NCBI GenBank assembly: GCA_001791465.1
Contig: MGER01000010.1
Coordinates: forward strand, 1-18,134
Source of the DNA: Candidatus Uhrbacteria bacterium RIFCSPLOWO2_02_FULL_49_11
GTDB taxonomy: Bacteria; Patescibacteriota; Patescibacteriia; 2-02-FULL-49-11
Length of the DNA stretch: 18,134 nucleotides
Direction of reading: 5' to 3'
Under the pieces are notes generated by a model. The model did not search any database, was not told the origin of the DNA, and worked only from the letters and a program-made list of their open reading frames with translations. Shown here piece after piece: positions 1 through 5,962 of the stretch. The stretch's first letter is position 1, and the number at the start of each line of letters is the position of its first letter. A program made the position numbers and the translations under genes.

Positions 1-92
1 CTAAACCCTAATTTCTAAATCCTAAACGATTTGGATATTTGAATTTCGAATTTGTTTAGAGTTTAGGGTTTCGGATTTAGAGTTTCTCCGTG
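1..92. repeat. AT-rich degenerate spacer repeat
   Basis: Low-complexity AT-rich tract made of variants of CTAAATCCTAA, GAATTTCGAATTTG and TTTAGGGTTT. AAACCCTAA (3-11) is complementary to TTAGGGTTT (63-71). Similar text recurs at 13600-13646 (TTTAGGATTTG). No ORF of substance. It resembles the dispersed intergenic repeats common in Parcubacteria-type genomes; that comparison is from memory. Confidence 0.5.
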
Positions 93-119
93 ACGCTTTC
101 TCTGCTCGCTGCGACGTGT

Positions 120-268
120 CCAGCACTAATTTTTGTATCTATCTTGTTGTGCCAAAATGCCAATCTGTAGCGTCGGAGCTGGTCTCCGACCAATCGGGTG
201 GCAGACAAGCTGCCACGCTACAATCGTTAGCAGTTGATGGACCGGATACGTGCAAAAGTTAGTGCTGG
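120..268. mobile_element. MITE-like element with imperfect terminal inverted repeats
   Basis: The left end (120-143) begins CCAGCACTAATTTTTG. The right end (245-268), read on the minus strand, begins CCAGCACTAACTTTTG. About 20 of 24 positions match. The 149-bp interior has no coding capacity, but its centre is a perfect cruciform-like block (167-221). Terminal inverted repeats, short length and no ORF fit a MITE or another non-autonomous palindromic element. No clear target-site duplication is visible just outside the ends, so mobility is inference. Confidence 0.45.
167..221. repeat. Three-way-junction repeat, copy A
   Basis: Outer stem GTAGCG (167-172) pairs with CGCTAC (216-221). Inside are two perfect 6-bp hairpins with 5-nt loops: TCGGAG/CTCCGA (173-189, loop CTGGT) and TGGCAG/CTGCCA (199-215, loop ACAAG). 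The same outer stem and the same ACAAG loop motif recur after gyrA at 17716-17788, so this is a repeat family. Confidence 0.7.
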
Positions 269-310
269 ATGAATTGGTTGGCGGTCCGTGGATGCTGTGT
301 ACAACCGATC

Positions 311-338
311 TTGACAGTATCTATAAACTTGATATGCT
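311..338 (+). promoter_or_regulatory. Sigma70-like promoter upstream of a terminator
   Basis: Consensus -35 TTGACA (311-316), 16-bp spacer, -10-like TATGCT (333-338). A strong intrinsic terminator follows about 60-80 bp downstream with no ORF between, so the pair may delimit a small RNA. The -10 matches consensus at only 4 of 6 positions. Confidence 0.4.
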
Positions 339-344
339 TTATAT

Positions 345-426
345 GCTAACCACGGAATCAATTGGACCCTCATTCTCCGAGTATCAGTCAGGCGAAATCT
401 GAGCTAAAACTCAGGTTTCGTTTTTT
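345..426 (+). ncRNA. Candidate small RNA (promoter to terminator unit)
   Basis: A transcript starting about 7 nt after the TATGCT -10 and ending in the terminator at 394-426 would be about 80 nt. It has no start codon followed by a useful ORF and no similarity I recognise to tmRNA, 6S, SRP or RNase P RNA. It contains CCACGG (350-355), complementary to CCGTGG (286-291) upstream. Presence of an RNA is inference from the bracketing signals only. Confidence 0.3.
394..426 (+). terminator. Rho-independent terminator
   Basis: GAAATCTGAG (394-403) pairs with CTCAGGTTTC (410-419) over 10 bp, with one G-T pair and loop CTAAAA, followed by G and six T (421-426). This is a textbook intrinsic terminator on the plus strand, yet no protein gene lies upstream in the window. 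Confidence 0.75.
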
Positions 427-462
427 GTTACCAAATGTTATATTTCGTATTGTGGAGTCTAA

Positions 463-532
463 GGGGCCACCTCATGGTGAGGAGTCCGTGGTTAGCACTC
501 GGATGTGAGGGGTTCAATTCCCCTTGGCTCCA
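463..532 (+). tRNA. tRNA-Ala-like / compact tRNA-like element, identity uncertain
   Basis: Acceptor GGGGCCA (463-469) pairs with TGGCTCC (525-531) over 7 bp. The third pair is G-U (465/529), and A532 is the discriminator. G3-U70 with A73 is the classic alanyl-tRNA synthetase identity set, also found in tmRNA. A perfect T-arm is present: AGGGG, TTCAATT, CCCCT (508-524). The middle is abnormal. No T8 is visible, the D-like hairpin CCTCA/TGAGG (470-482) has a 3-nt loop, and TCCG/CGGA (485-488/500-503) closes an 11-nt loop containing TTAGC. CCA is not encoded (CAC follows). A decayed tRNA, an unusual tRNA or a tmRNA-like relic are all possible. Confidence 0.4.
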
Positions 533-613
533 CACTAAGATAGATTTCCACAGATCGCCAACCAAGGCGTCTGTTTATTTTTAAATTTTCAACGAACGTT
601 CCTTATTCATGTC

Positions 614-711
614 CTCTGATCCGGAAAGAATGAGGGGAGAGACTCCGCCTCATCGGCGGAACCCGCATCCCATCCGGATCAGAGAGAACGAACACTCCGC
701 ATTTGGCGGAG
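614..711. repeat. Inverted repeat with internal hairpin, plus adjacent hairpin
   Basis: CTCTGATCCGGA (614-625) and TCCGGATCAGAG (673-684) form a perfect 12-bp outer stem. Inside is TCCGCC/GGCGGA (644-660, loop TCATC). Just downstream is CTCCGC/GCGGAG (695-711, loop ATTTG). The ORF overlapping this stretch reads through the palindromes and looks non-coding. Confidence 0.6.
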
Positions 712-791
712 AAATCCAAATGTCAAAGCCCAAATATCAAATGAAGTTCAAATGCCCTAATGTCAAAGTTTGTCATTGGAACTTTGGATTT
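712..791. repeat. AT-rich dispersed repeat (TCCAAATNTCAAAT type)
   Basis: Contains AAATCCAAATGTCAAAG and CCCAAATATCAAATG, variants of the motif also seen at 10087-10145 and 18080-18120. The ends AAATCCAAA (712-720) and TTTGGATTT (783-791) are a perfect 9-bp inverted repeat. Confidence 0.6.
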
Positions 792-902
792 TCAGCCAAA
801 GGCTGATCCGCCTCTGGCGTGATATTTGTTATTTGAAATTGCCTGCCTGCGCAGGCAGGGGATTTGTCGTTTTAAACAAAAGATCCCTCTCTGTCGAGAG
901 GG
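792..902. repeat. Cluster of hairpins and an 18-bp perfect palindrome
   Basis: TCAGCC/GGCTGA hairpin (792-806, loop AAA). CGCC/GGCG hairpin just after it. Perfect palindrome CCTGCCTGCGCAGGCAGG (842-859). CCCTCTC/GAGAGGG hairpin (885-902, loop TGTC). CCTGCCTGCGCAG also occurs inside the repeat after gyrA (17759-17771). From 903 to 1129 I see only a short 6-bp hairpin near 933 and no convincing gene. Confidence 0.55.
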
Positions 903-1129
903 CCGTACGATACAGTTAAACAGTTCGTGCTGATTCCGGTCTCTCTCGGAATGTCGTGGATAGAAGCGAATCTCTACGTAGATATTGTCTCTCACAGTAT
1001 CTGCGTTGATCCGCTTTTTATCCGCGCGTATCTGCGATTTTTCAAATTAACAGGCCATTATAGCGCAACCGTGGGATTTGTCAATACCCAAGGGGTGTTT
1101 TGGTATTGAACAGTTTCACGGTACATGGA

Positions 1130-1157
1130 TTTGATTATTACGCCTAATCGTTATACA
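1130..1157 (+). promoter_or_regulatory. Possible promoter of the tRNA cluster
   Basis: TTTGAT (1130-1135) or TTGATT (1131-1136), then TATACA (1152-1157), with a 15-16 bp spacer. The first tRNA base is about 10 bp downstream. Spacing is slightly short and the match is moderate. Confidence 0.3.
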
Positions 1158-1167
1158 CTGTCGCCGC

Positions 1168-1348
1168 GCGCCCGTAGCTTAATGGAAGCCTGCCCTCCTT
1201 GAGCCTCAAGCCCTCGTAGTGAAATGGATATCACACGACGCTTCGGACGTCGGTTTCCAGGTTCGAATCCTGGCGAGGGCAGAGACGATGGCAGGCGGAA
1301 AGCGCTTGGCTTCGCAGGGGGTTGCAGGTTCGATTCCTACCGGGCGCA
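1168..1348 (+). tRNA. Split/interrupted tRNA halves enclosing tRNA-Arg (Leu-like)
   Basis: GCGCCCG (1168-1174) and CGGGCGC (1341-1347) form a perfect 7-bp acceptor stem across 181 nt, with A1348 as discriminator and no encoded CCA. The 5' half has T8-A9 and a D-arm GCTT/AAGC (1177-1189). The 3' half has a T-arm with loop TTCGATT (1329-1335) and one stem mismatch (C1325/A1339). CTGCC (1190-1194) can pair with GGCAG (1290-1294) as an anticodon stem. A foldable variable arm follows (1295-1315, GCG-AAGC/GCTT-CGC), as in type II tRNAs. GAG at 1201-1203 and A73 would suit Leu, but the anticodon loop is not canonical. Everything between the stems contains a complete tRNA-Arg. Whether the outer tRNA is ever made is unknown; it may be a recombination relic. 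Confidence 0.4.
1210..1281 (+). tRNA. tRNA-Arg(UCG)
   Basis: Complete cloverleaf: acceptor GCCCTCG/CGAGGGC (1210-1216/1274-1280), D-arm GTGA/TCAC with GG in the loop (1219-1234), anticodon stem CGACG/CGTCG with loop CTTCGGA (1236-1252), anticodon TCG at 1243-1245, T-arm CCAGG-TTCGAAT-CCTGG (1257-1273), discriminator A1281. All stems are perfect. CCA is not encoded (GAG follows), so a CCA-adding enzyme would be needed. It sits inside the interval between two halves of another tRNA. Confidence 0.9.
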
Positions 1349-1354
1349 GAATAG

Positions 1355-1402
1355 TTCGCCACGGGATGCACCCGTGGCGTCCGGGGTTCATCCCCGGGCG
1401 AA
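1355..1402. repeat. Three-way-junction repeat, GC-rich variant
   Basis: Outer TTCGC (1355-1359) pairs with GCGAA (1398-1402). Inside are GCCACGGG/CCCGTGGC (1358-1378, loop ATGCA) and CCGGGG/CCCCGG (1381-1397, loop TTCAT). It has the same plan as the repeats at 167 and 17716 (short outer stem, two hairpins with 5-nt loops), and the TTCAT loop is shared with the latter. Located between two tRNA genes. Confidence 0.6.
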
Positions 1403-1464
1403 TCCCTCCAAGCACAAATCAATATCTAGAAAAAAAATAAAAAATTTGCTAGAGTAATTACTGC

Positions 1465-1540
1465 GCGCCCATAGCTCAATTGGCAGAGCAGCTCGCTCTT
1501 AACGAGAAGGTTCCAGGTTCGATACCTGGTGGGCGCACCA
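1465..1540 (+). tRNA. tRNA-Lys(CUU)
   Basis: Acceptor GCGCCCA/TGGGCGC (1465-1471/1530-1536), D-arm GCTC/GAGC (1474-1489), anticodon loop CTCTTAA (1496-1502) with anticodon CTT at 1498-1500, T-arm CCAGG-TTCGATA-CCTGG (1513-1529), discriminator A1537 and encoded CCA (1538-1540). The outermost anticodon-stem pair (G1491/A1507) is a mismatch; all other stems are intact. Unlike the neighbouring tRNAs, CCA is in the gene. Confidence 0.92.
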
Positions 1541-1587
1541 CTCTTAGCATGGCATAGAGGGCGCTCAGCGTCCCATCAAATGATGAT

Positions 1588-1612
1588 AAACGGCGCAAGC
1601 CGTTTCTTTGTT
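1588..1612 (+). terminator. Intrinsic terminator after tRNA-Lys
   Basis: AAACGGC (1588-1594), loop GCAA, GCCGTTT (1599-1605), then CTTTGTTT. A 7-bp stem with a T-rich tail 48 bp after the tRNA-Lys gene and just before the gpmI promoter region. Confidence 0.6.
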
Positions 1613-1650
1613 TGTCAAACACCTGCATTACCCGCTACAATGCATATAAT
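1612..1650 (+). promoter_or_regulatory. gpmI promoter, near-leaderless
   Basis: TTGTCA (1612-1617) and TACAAT (1636-1641) are separated by 18 bp. A consensus TATAAT also lies at 1645-1650, but with no good -35 at normal spacing. Either -10 gives a leader of only about 6-15 nt before the ATG at 1663, and no Shine-Dalgarno is present, so translation of a leaderless or very short leader is likely. Confidence 0.45.
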
Positions 1651-1662
1651 ATACTCAATCCT

Positions 1663-3192
1663 ATGGCTAAACCTCTTGTATTGATCATCCGCGACGGGTG
1701 GGGCGTCGCGCCTCCCGGCCCCGGCAACGCGGTAGCGCTCTCGCGCACGCCGCATCATGACGAACTCCGCAAAAAATATTCTTGCGCGCTCCTTGAAGCG
1801 TCAGGGGAAGCCATCGGTCTCCCCCGGGGCTTCCATGGAAACTCCGAAGTCGGGCACCTTACCATGGGCGCGGGAAGGCCTGTCAAACAAGAGCTCACTT
1901 TTATCCACGAGGAAATCGCGTCAGGCGCTTTCCTTCATAATAAAAAAATCATCGAAGTTTTTACCGCATGCCGCGATAAAGGAAAGATACTCCACCTCAT
2001 CGGCATCCTGCAGGACGCCGGCGTGCACGCGCATGAAGAGCATCTCTGGGCGCTCCTCACCCTTGCTCAGCAGCAGCGCGTCGAGCGCGTCATCATACAT
2101 GCGCTCGCCGACGGCAGGGACTCGCCGCCCCGCAGCGTACTCGCGTTTCTAAAAAAATTGTCTGCGCGTTTCCCTCAGGTGCCGGTGGGCACGGTCGCCG
2201 GCCGTTACTGGCTCGACCGCGCAGGCCATTGGCCGCTCATAGAAACGCTCTATCGCGCCCTGGTCTTCGGCGAAGCGCTTACCGCGAAAACGGCGGAAGA
2301 CGCGGTCGAGGACGCATACCGCAATCGCCGCACGCCTGACGGGCAGCCCATGGTTGATGAATATATTCCTCCTTACCGCATAGGAAATTTTGAAAAAATG
2401 GAAGCGGATGATACCGTTTTCTTTTTCAACTTCCGCCAGGACCGCATGATCCAGCTTACCCGTGCGTTCGTGGAACGCCGGTATGGCGGCCCGCCGGTGC
2501 GTTTCGTTACCCTCACGCGCCCCTATGACGAATTTCACGATTTTATATTTGCCCCCCATGAAGAAACGCAGGCTCTCTCTCCCGTGTTGGGGGAAGCCTT
2601 AAGCGCCCATCAGTTAAGGCAACTGCGCATCGCGGACAGCCAGAAATTCCGCCACGTGACCAGTTTCTTAAACGGCAAGCGCATAGCTCCTTTTCCGGGC
2701 GAGGATCGGCTGGAAATAAGAGTAGGGCCTTCCGTCCAGTACCGGGAACGGCCTGATATGGGTGCAATGGAAATCGCGGCAATCGCTCCTCCGGTCATCC
2801 GCCATAGCGTCTATGACCTTATTATTGTTAATTTTGCCAACTGCGACATGGTGGGGCACGTGGGCGACCTTCCGCTCGCGGTAAAAACAGTGGGCATCGT
2901 GGACCGTTGCGTGGGTGCGCTTGTGGAGGCTGCACTTCTTGCGGGCGGAGAAGCGCTGGTAACTGCTGATCACGGCAACATCGAACAGATGCATTATAAC
3001 GGCACCCAAAATGAGGTTTGCACGGCGCATTCCGCAAATCCCGTGGAATGCTTCTATATATCCCGCACCCCCCAGGGCGCACTCTCGCCGCAGGGATTCC
3101 TCTCAAGCATCGCGTCTACGGTTTTGGATCTGCTTAGTATTCCTATCCCCCCTGAAATGACGAGCCCGAGCTTATTGATACGGAAAAAGTAA
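1663..3192 (+). CDS. gpmI: 2,3-bisphosphoglycerate-independent phosphoglycerate mutase
   Basis: Interconverts 3- and 2-phosphoglycerate in glycolysis, as a two-metal (Mn) cytosolic enzyme of the alkaline phosphatase superfamily. The 509-residue length is typical. Visible motifs: DGWG (11-14), GNSEVGH (59-65) with nucleophile Ser61, GVHAH (120-124), ADGRD (149-153), GRYWLDR (180-186), FNFRQDR (255-261), Lys328, NFANCDMVGH (390-399) and TADHGN (434-439), so the metal-binding Asp and His residues of both sites are present. The ATG at 1663 is chosen because family proteins begin a few residues before the DGWG motif; the upstream in-frame start at 1612 would add 17 unrelated residues and overlap the promoter. 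The substrate loop (IADSQKFRHVTSF) diverges somewhat from the usual ETEKYAHVTFF. Followed at about 100 bp by the oxidoreductase genes on the same strand. Confidence 0.96.
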   Translation: MAKPLVLIIRDGWGVAPPGPGNAVALSRTPHHDELRKKYSCALLEASGEAIGLPRGFHGNSEVGHLTMGAGRPVKQELTFIHEEIASGAFLHNKKIIEVFTACRDKGKILHLIGILQDAGVHAHEEHLWALLTLAQQQRVERVIIHALADGRDSPPRSVLAFLKKLSARFPQVPVGTVAGRYWLDRAGHWPLIETLYRALVFGEALTAKTAEDAVEDAYRNRRTPDGQPMVDEYIPPYRIGNFEKMEADDTVFFFNFRQDRMIQLTRAFVERRYGGPPVRFVTLTRPYDEFHDFIFAPHEETQALSPVLGEALSAHQLRQLRIADSQKFRHVTSFLNGKRIAPFPGEDRLEIRVGPSVQYRERPDMGAMEIAAIAPPVIRHSVYDLIIVNFANCDMVGHVGDLPLAVKTVGIVDRCVGALVEAALLAGGEALVTADHGNIEQMHYNGTQNEVCTAHSANPVECFYISRTPQGALSPQGFLSSIASTVLDLLSIPIPPEMTSPSLLIRKK

Positions 3193-3193
3193 A

Positions 3194-3222
3194 TTGAATA
3201 TAATCATGAATCATGATACGAT
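3194..3222 (+). promoter_or_regulatory. Putative promoter of the korAB operon
   Basis: TTGAAT (3194-3199), 17-bp spacer, TACGAT (3217-3222), beginning right after the gpmI stop codon. The predicted leader is about 65 nt and contains the palindrome GAAATATTTC. Match to consensus is 4 of 6 at each box. Confidence 0.4.
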
Positions 3223-3293
3223 GAGAAATATTTCGTCTTGATTATTCGTCCATCAGCGTCTCTCCGCGTAACTATCTGCGTCAAGCTTCATCT

Positions 3294-5024
3294 ATGGAAA
3301 GGTTTACCTGGAAAATCGGCGGCCAAGCAGGCTTCGGCATTGCTACCTCCGGCCAGCTATTTGCGCGGATGTGCGTAGCCGCGGGCAGATTCGTGGCGGA
3401 TTACAGTGAAAAGCCAAACCGCATCAGAGGGGGCCATAACACCCACCAAGTCACCATTGCTGACAAACCACTCTATGCGGCGTCACGGGAAGTGGATTTG
3501 CTCGTTGCCCTTGATAAAGATTCGGCGTTTCTCCACTTGAAAGAACTCGCGTCCGGCGCCGCCGTCATTTATGACGGAGAAAAAATCACCCTTACTGCGG
3601 AAGATCTGGGGCGGGGAGATGTAACGCTCCATTCCGTGCCTCTGGCGCGTTTTGCCAAAGAAGTGGGCGGCGAGGAAGTCATGCGCAATACCGTAGGCAT
3701 TGGCGCGTCCCTTGGGTTCATGGGATGCGATTTTGCCCCGCTTGAACGCGTCCTCACGAGCGCATTTGGGAAAAAACCGGAGCACCTGGTCGCCAATCTC
3801 AAAGCCGCCCGTGAAGGCTTCGAATATGTCCGCACGCAAGGAGGCGGCCACCATGCGTGTCCCCTCACCCAAAAACTCTCTTCTCCTCATATCGTGATCC
3901 CGGGCAACGAAGCGATGGCTTTGGGCGCCATCCAGGCAGGCTGCACTTTCTACGCTGCTTACCCGATGAGTCCTTCTTCTTCAATTCTGCATTATCTTGC
4001 AGGCAAGGCGGAGACCACTGGCATGGTCGTGAAGCACGCGGAGGATGAAATTTCGGTCATCAATATGGCGCTGGGCGCGTCCTACGCCGGCGCGCGCGCC
4101 ATGATTGGCACGTCCGGTGGTGGATTTTCGCTTATGGTGGAGAGTCTTGGTCTCGCGGGGATCGCGGAGATCCCCCTCGTGATCGCGGAAGTGATGCGCC
4201 CCGGCCCTGCCACGGGCATGCCCACCTGGACAGAAGCCTCTGACCTCCAGTTTGTCATCCATGCGGCGCAAGGTGAATTCCCTCGCGTCGTGCTCGCGCC
4301 GGGCGACGTGGAAGAAGCCTTTCATCACACGCTTCTTGCATTCAATCTTGCGGAGCGTTGGCAGGCGCCGGTCTTTCTGCTTTCTGACAAAAATCTTGGA
4401 GAACACAGCCGCAGCGCGCCTCCGTTTGATACATCCTCATACCGCATCGACCGCGGCAAGCTTCTCACGCAAAAAGATTTAAGCGGCGATAAACCCTTCA
4501 AACGGTACGCGCTCACCGCAGACGGCGTGTCTCCGCGCCCACGACCGGGCTTGAAAGGCGGCGTCTATCTTTCCAATTCTTATGAACATGACTACTTCGG
4601 ATACTCTGACGAATCTTCGGAGATGCGCGTCGCGCAGGCTGACAAACGCATGAAAAAACTGGAGGGCATTGCTCATGAAATGCCAAAGCCTCTCATACTA
4701 GGCCCCTCAAAAGCTCCGTTTACGCTCGTCACCTGGGGATCCATGAAAGGGCCAGTGAGGGAAGCGATGGAGCGTCTGGGGGAAGAAAAAATGAAAGTGA
4801 ACATTGTTCACTTCTCCGGCATGTGGCCGTTCCCGAAAAAGGAAACGGAAAAATTGCTCTCTTCGCAGAAGCATCTGGTGCTGGTCGAGAATAATGCTAC
4901 TGCGCAGTTTGGAAGCCTCCTCAAAGAGCAAACAGGAATAGATATTAAAGACAAACTCCTCAAGTACGACGGAAGGCCGTGGTTTCCGGAAGAGCTTATG
5001 GCGGCGATAAAGGAAAGATTATAA
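3294..5024 (+). CDS. korA: 2-oxoacid:ferredoxin oxidoreductase, fused gamma-alpha subunit
   Basis: Subunit of a KorAB/OforAB-type enzyme that oxidatively decarboxylates a 2-oxoacid to an acyl-CoA and reduces ferredoxin. The N-terminal third (about 1-180) is the gamma domain, opening with GGQAGFGI (9-16) and containing NRIRGGHNTHQ (42-52). The rest is the alpha domain with GNEAMALGAIQAG (204-216), AYPMSPSS (222-229), the EDE acidic motif (250-252), GTSGGGFSLM (272-281) and RPGPATGMPT (302-311). The 576-aa gamma-alpha fusion is the common architecture for 2-oxoacid or 2-oxoglutarate enzymes, but sequence alone does not fix the substrate; pyruvate or branched acids are possible. The ATG lies just before the conserved start of the gamma domain, with no clear Shine-Dalgarno. 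The beta subunit starts 7 bp after its stop. Confidence 0.92.
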   Translation: MERFTWKIGGQAGFGIATSGQLFARMCVAAGRFVADYSEKPNRIRGGHNTHQVTIADKPLYAASREVDLLVALDKDSAFLHLKELASGAAVIYDGEKITLTAEDLGRGDVTLHSVPLARFAKEVGGEEVMRNTVGIGASLGFMGCDFAPLERVLTSAFGKKPEHLVANLKAAREGFEYVRTQGGGHHACPLTQKLSSPHIVIPGNEAMALGAIQAGCTFYAAYPMSPSSSILHYLAGKAETTGMVVKHAEDEISVINMALGASYAGARAMIGTSGGGFSLMVESLGLAGIAEIPLVIAEVMRPGPATGMPTWTEASDLQFVIHAAQGEFPRVVLAPGDVEEAFHHTLLAFNLAERWQAPVFLLSDKNLGEHSRSAPPFDTSSYRIDRGKLLTQKDLSGDKPFKRYALTADGVSPRPRPGLKGGVYLSNSYEHDYFGYSDESSEMRVAQADKRMKKLEGIAHEMPKPLILGPSKAPFTLVTWGSMKGPVREAMERLGEEKMKVNIVHFSGMWPFPKKETEKLLSSQKHLVLVENNATAQFGSLLKEQTGIDIKDKLLKYDGRPWFPEELMAAIKERL

Positions 5025-5031
5025 TCACACT

Positions 5032-5892
5032 ATGCCAAAGTCTGAAGACTTTAATACAAAGAACTTCCCCACCTGGTGCCCGGGATGCGGCGATTTTAGC
5101 ATTTGGTCGGCGTTGAAAGGCGCGTTCGTGGCATTAGGAATAGAACCGCACCAATGCGTGGTGGTCTATGGCATTGGGTGCTCCGGCAACATGTGCTCGT
5201 TTGTGAATACCTATGGCTTTGAGGGACTGCATGGCCGCGGCCTGCCCGTTGCCTGCGGAATAAAAATGGCAAACCACCAACTGCCTGTTCTCATGGTGGG
5301 CGGAGACGGTGACCTGCTGGGCGAAGGTATGGGGCATTTTATCCACGCCTGCCGCGCTAATCACCACGTCGCCACGCTCATCCACAACAACCAAGTGTAC
5401 GGGCTTACCACCGGCCAGACCGCGCCGACTTCCGAAAAAGGCGCCAAAACAAAATCAACCCCGAGTGGCGTCATTGAGGAGCAGACGAATCCCATCACGC
5501 TCGCGCTCACGGCTGGGGCGACCTTTGTCGCACGCGGCTTTTCAGGAGACATTCCCCACCTTACTGACCTCATCGTAAAAGCTGTTTCGCACAAAGGGTT
5601 TGCGGTGCTCGATGTGCTGCAGCCCTGCGTGACCTTCAATAAAGTCAATACTTACGCATGGTTCAGAGAGAGGGTCTACAAGCTGGAAGAGTCGGGGTAT
5701 CGGCAAACCACCAAACCAGCGGCGATCGAACGTGCCTTCGAACCATGGAGCGAGAAGCTCCCCCTTGGCATTTTCTGGCAGGAAGAAAAGCCTACCTACG
5801 AAGACTCCCTGCCGCAGCTCAAAAACGGTCCCCTCGTCGAGCGCGATCTGTCCCATATCGATATCTCAAAACTCTCGGAAGAATTCCGATAA
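5032..5892 (+). CDS. korB: 2-oxoacid:ferredoxin oxidoreductase, beta (TPP-binding) subunit
   Basis: Binds thiamine diphosphate and one [4Fe-4S] cluster and performs the decarboxylation with the gamma-alpha partner. Cluster ligands are visible as WCPGCGDF (Cys16, Cys19), GIGCSG (Cys50) and QPCVTFN (Cys199). The TPP/Mg motif runs from GGDGDLLGEG (90-99) to IHNNQVYGLTTGQ (117-129). The 286-aa length is typical of KorB. Translation is probably coupled to korA across the 7-bp gap. No delta (ferredoxin-like) subunit follows; instead a terminator ends the operon, so the electron acceptor must be encoded elsewhere. Confidence 0.94.
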   Translation: MPKSEDFNTKNFPTWCPGCGDFSIWSALKGAFVALGIEPHQCVVVYGIGCSGNMCSFVNTYGFEGLHGRGLPVACGIKMANHQLPVLMVGGDGDLLGEGMGHFIHACRANHHVATLIHNNQVYGLTTGQTAPTSEKGAKTKSTPSGVIEEQTNPITLALTAGATFVARGFSGDIPHLTDLIVKAVSHKGFAVLDVLQPCVTFNKVNTYAWFRERVYKLEESGYRQTTKPAAIERAFEPWSEKLPLGIFWQEEKPTYEDSLPQLKNGPLVERDLSHIDISKLSEEFR

Positions 5893-5911
5893 AGTATAAA
5901 TATGATACAGT

Positions 5912-5941
5912 AAATCCACGGCATAAACCGCGGATTTTTTG
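5912..5941 (+). terminator. Rho-independent terminator of korAB
   Basis: AAATCCACGG (5912-5921), loop CATAAA, CCGCGGATTT (5928-5937) with one A-C mismatch, then a run of T. Lies 20 bp after the korB stop. Confidence 0.8.
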
Positions 5942-5962
5942 TTTAAACGTAATGTTAGACAA

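Noticed and set aside
345..535. tmRNA (ssrA) gene or its 3' half
   Set aside because: The 3' end and G-U pair are tmRNA-like, but there is no 5' tRNA-like domain with a TTCGAC-type motif, no tag reading frame, and the acceptor 5' strand lies only about 60 nt upstream.
609..806. 65-residue plus-strand ORF
   Set aside because: It reads straight through palindromes and the dispersed AT-rich repeat; composition and context are non-coding.
927..1109. 60-residue plus-strand ORF
   Set aside because: No recognisable features, no RBS or promoter, and it lies in repeat-rich spacer.
1219..1457. Overlapping ORFs on both strands across the tRNA genes
   Set aside because: They translate tRNA and palindromic sequence; the tRNA folds explain the conservation better.
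1612..1662. N-terminal extension of phosphoglycerate mutase
   Set aside because: Adds residues not expected before the DGWG motif and covers the promoter.
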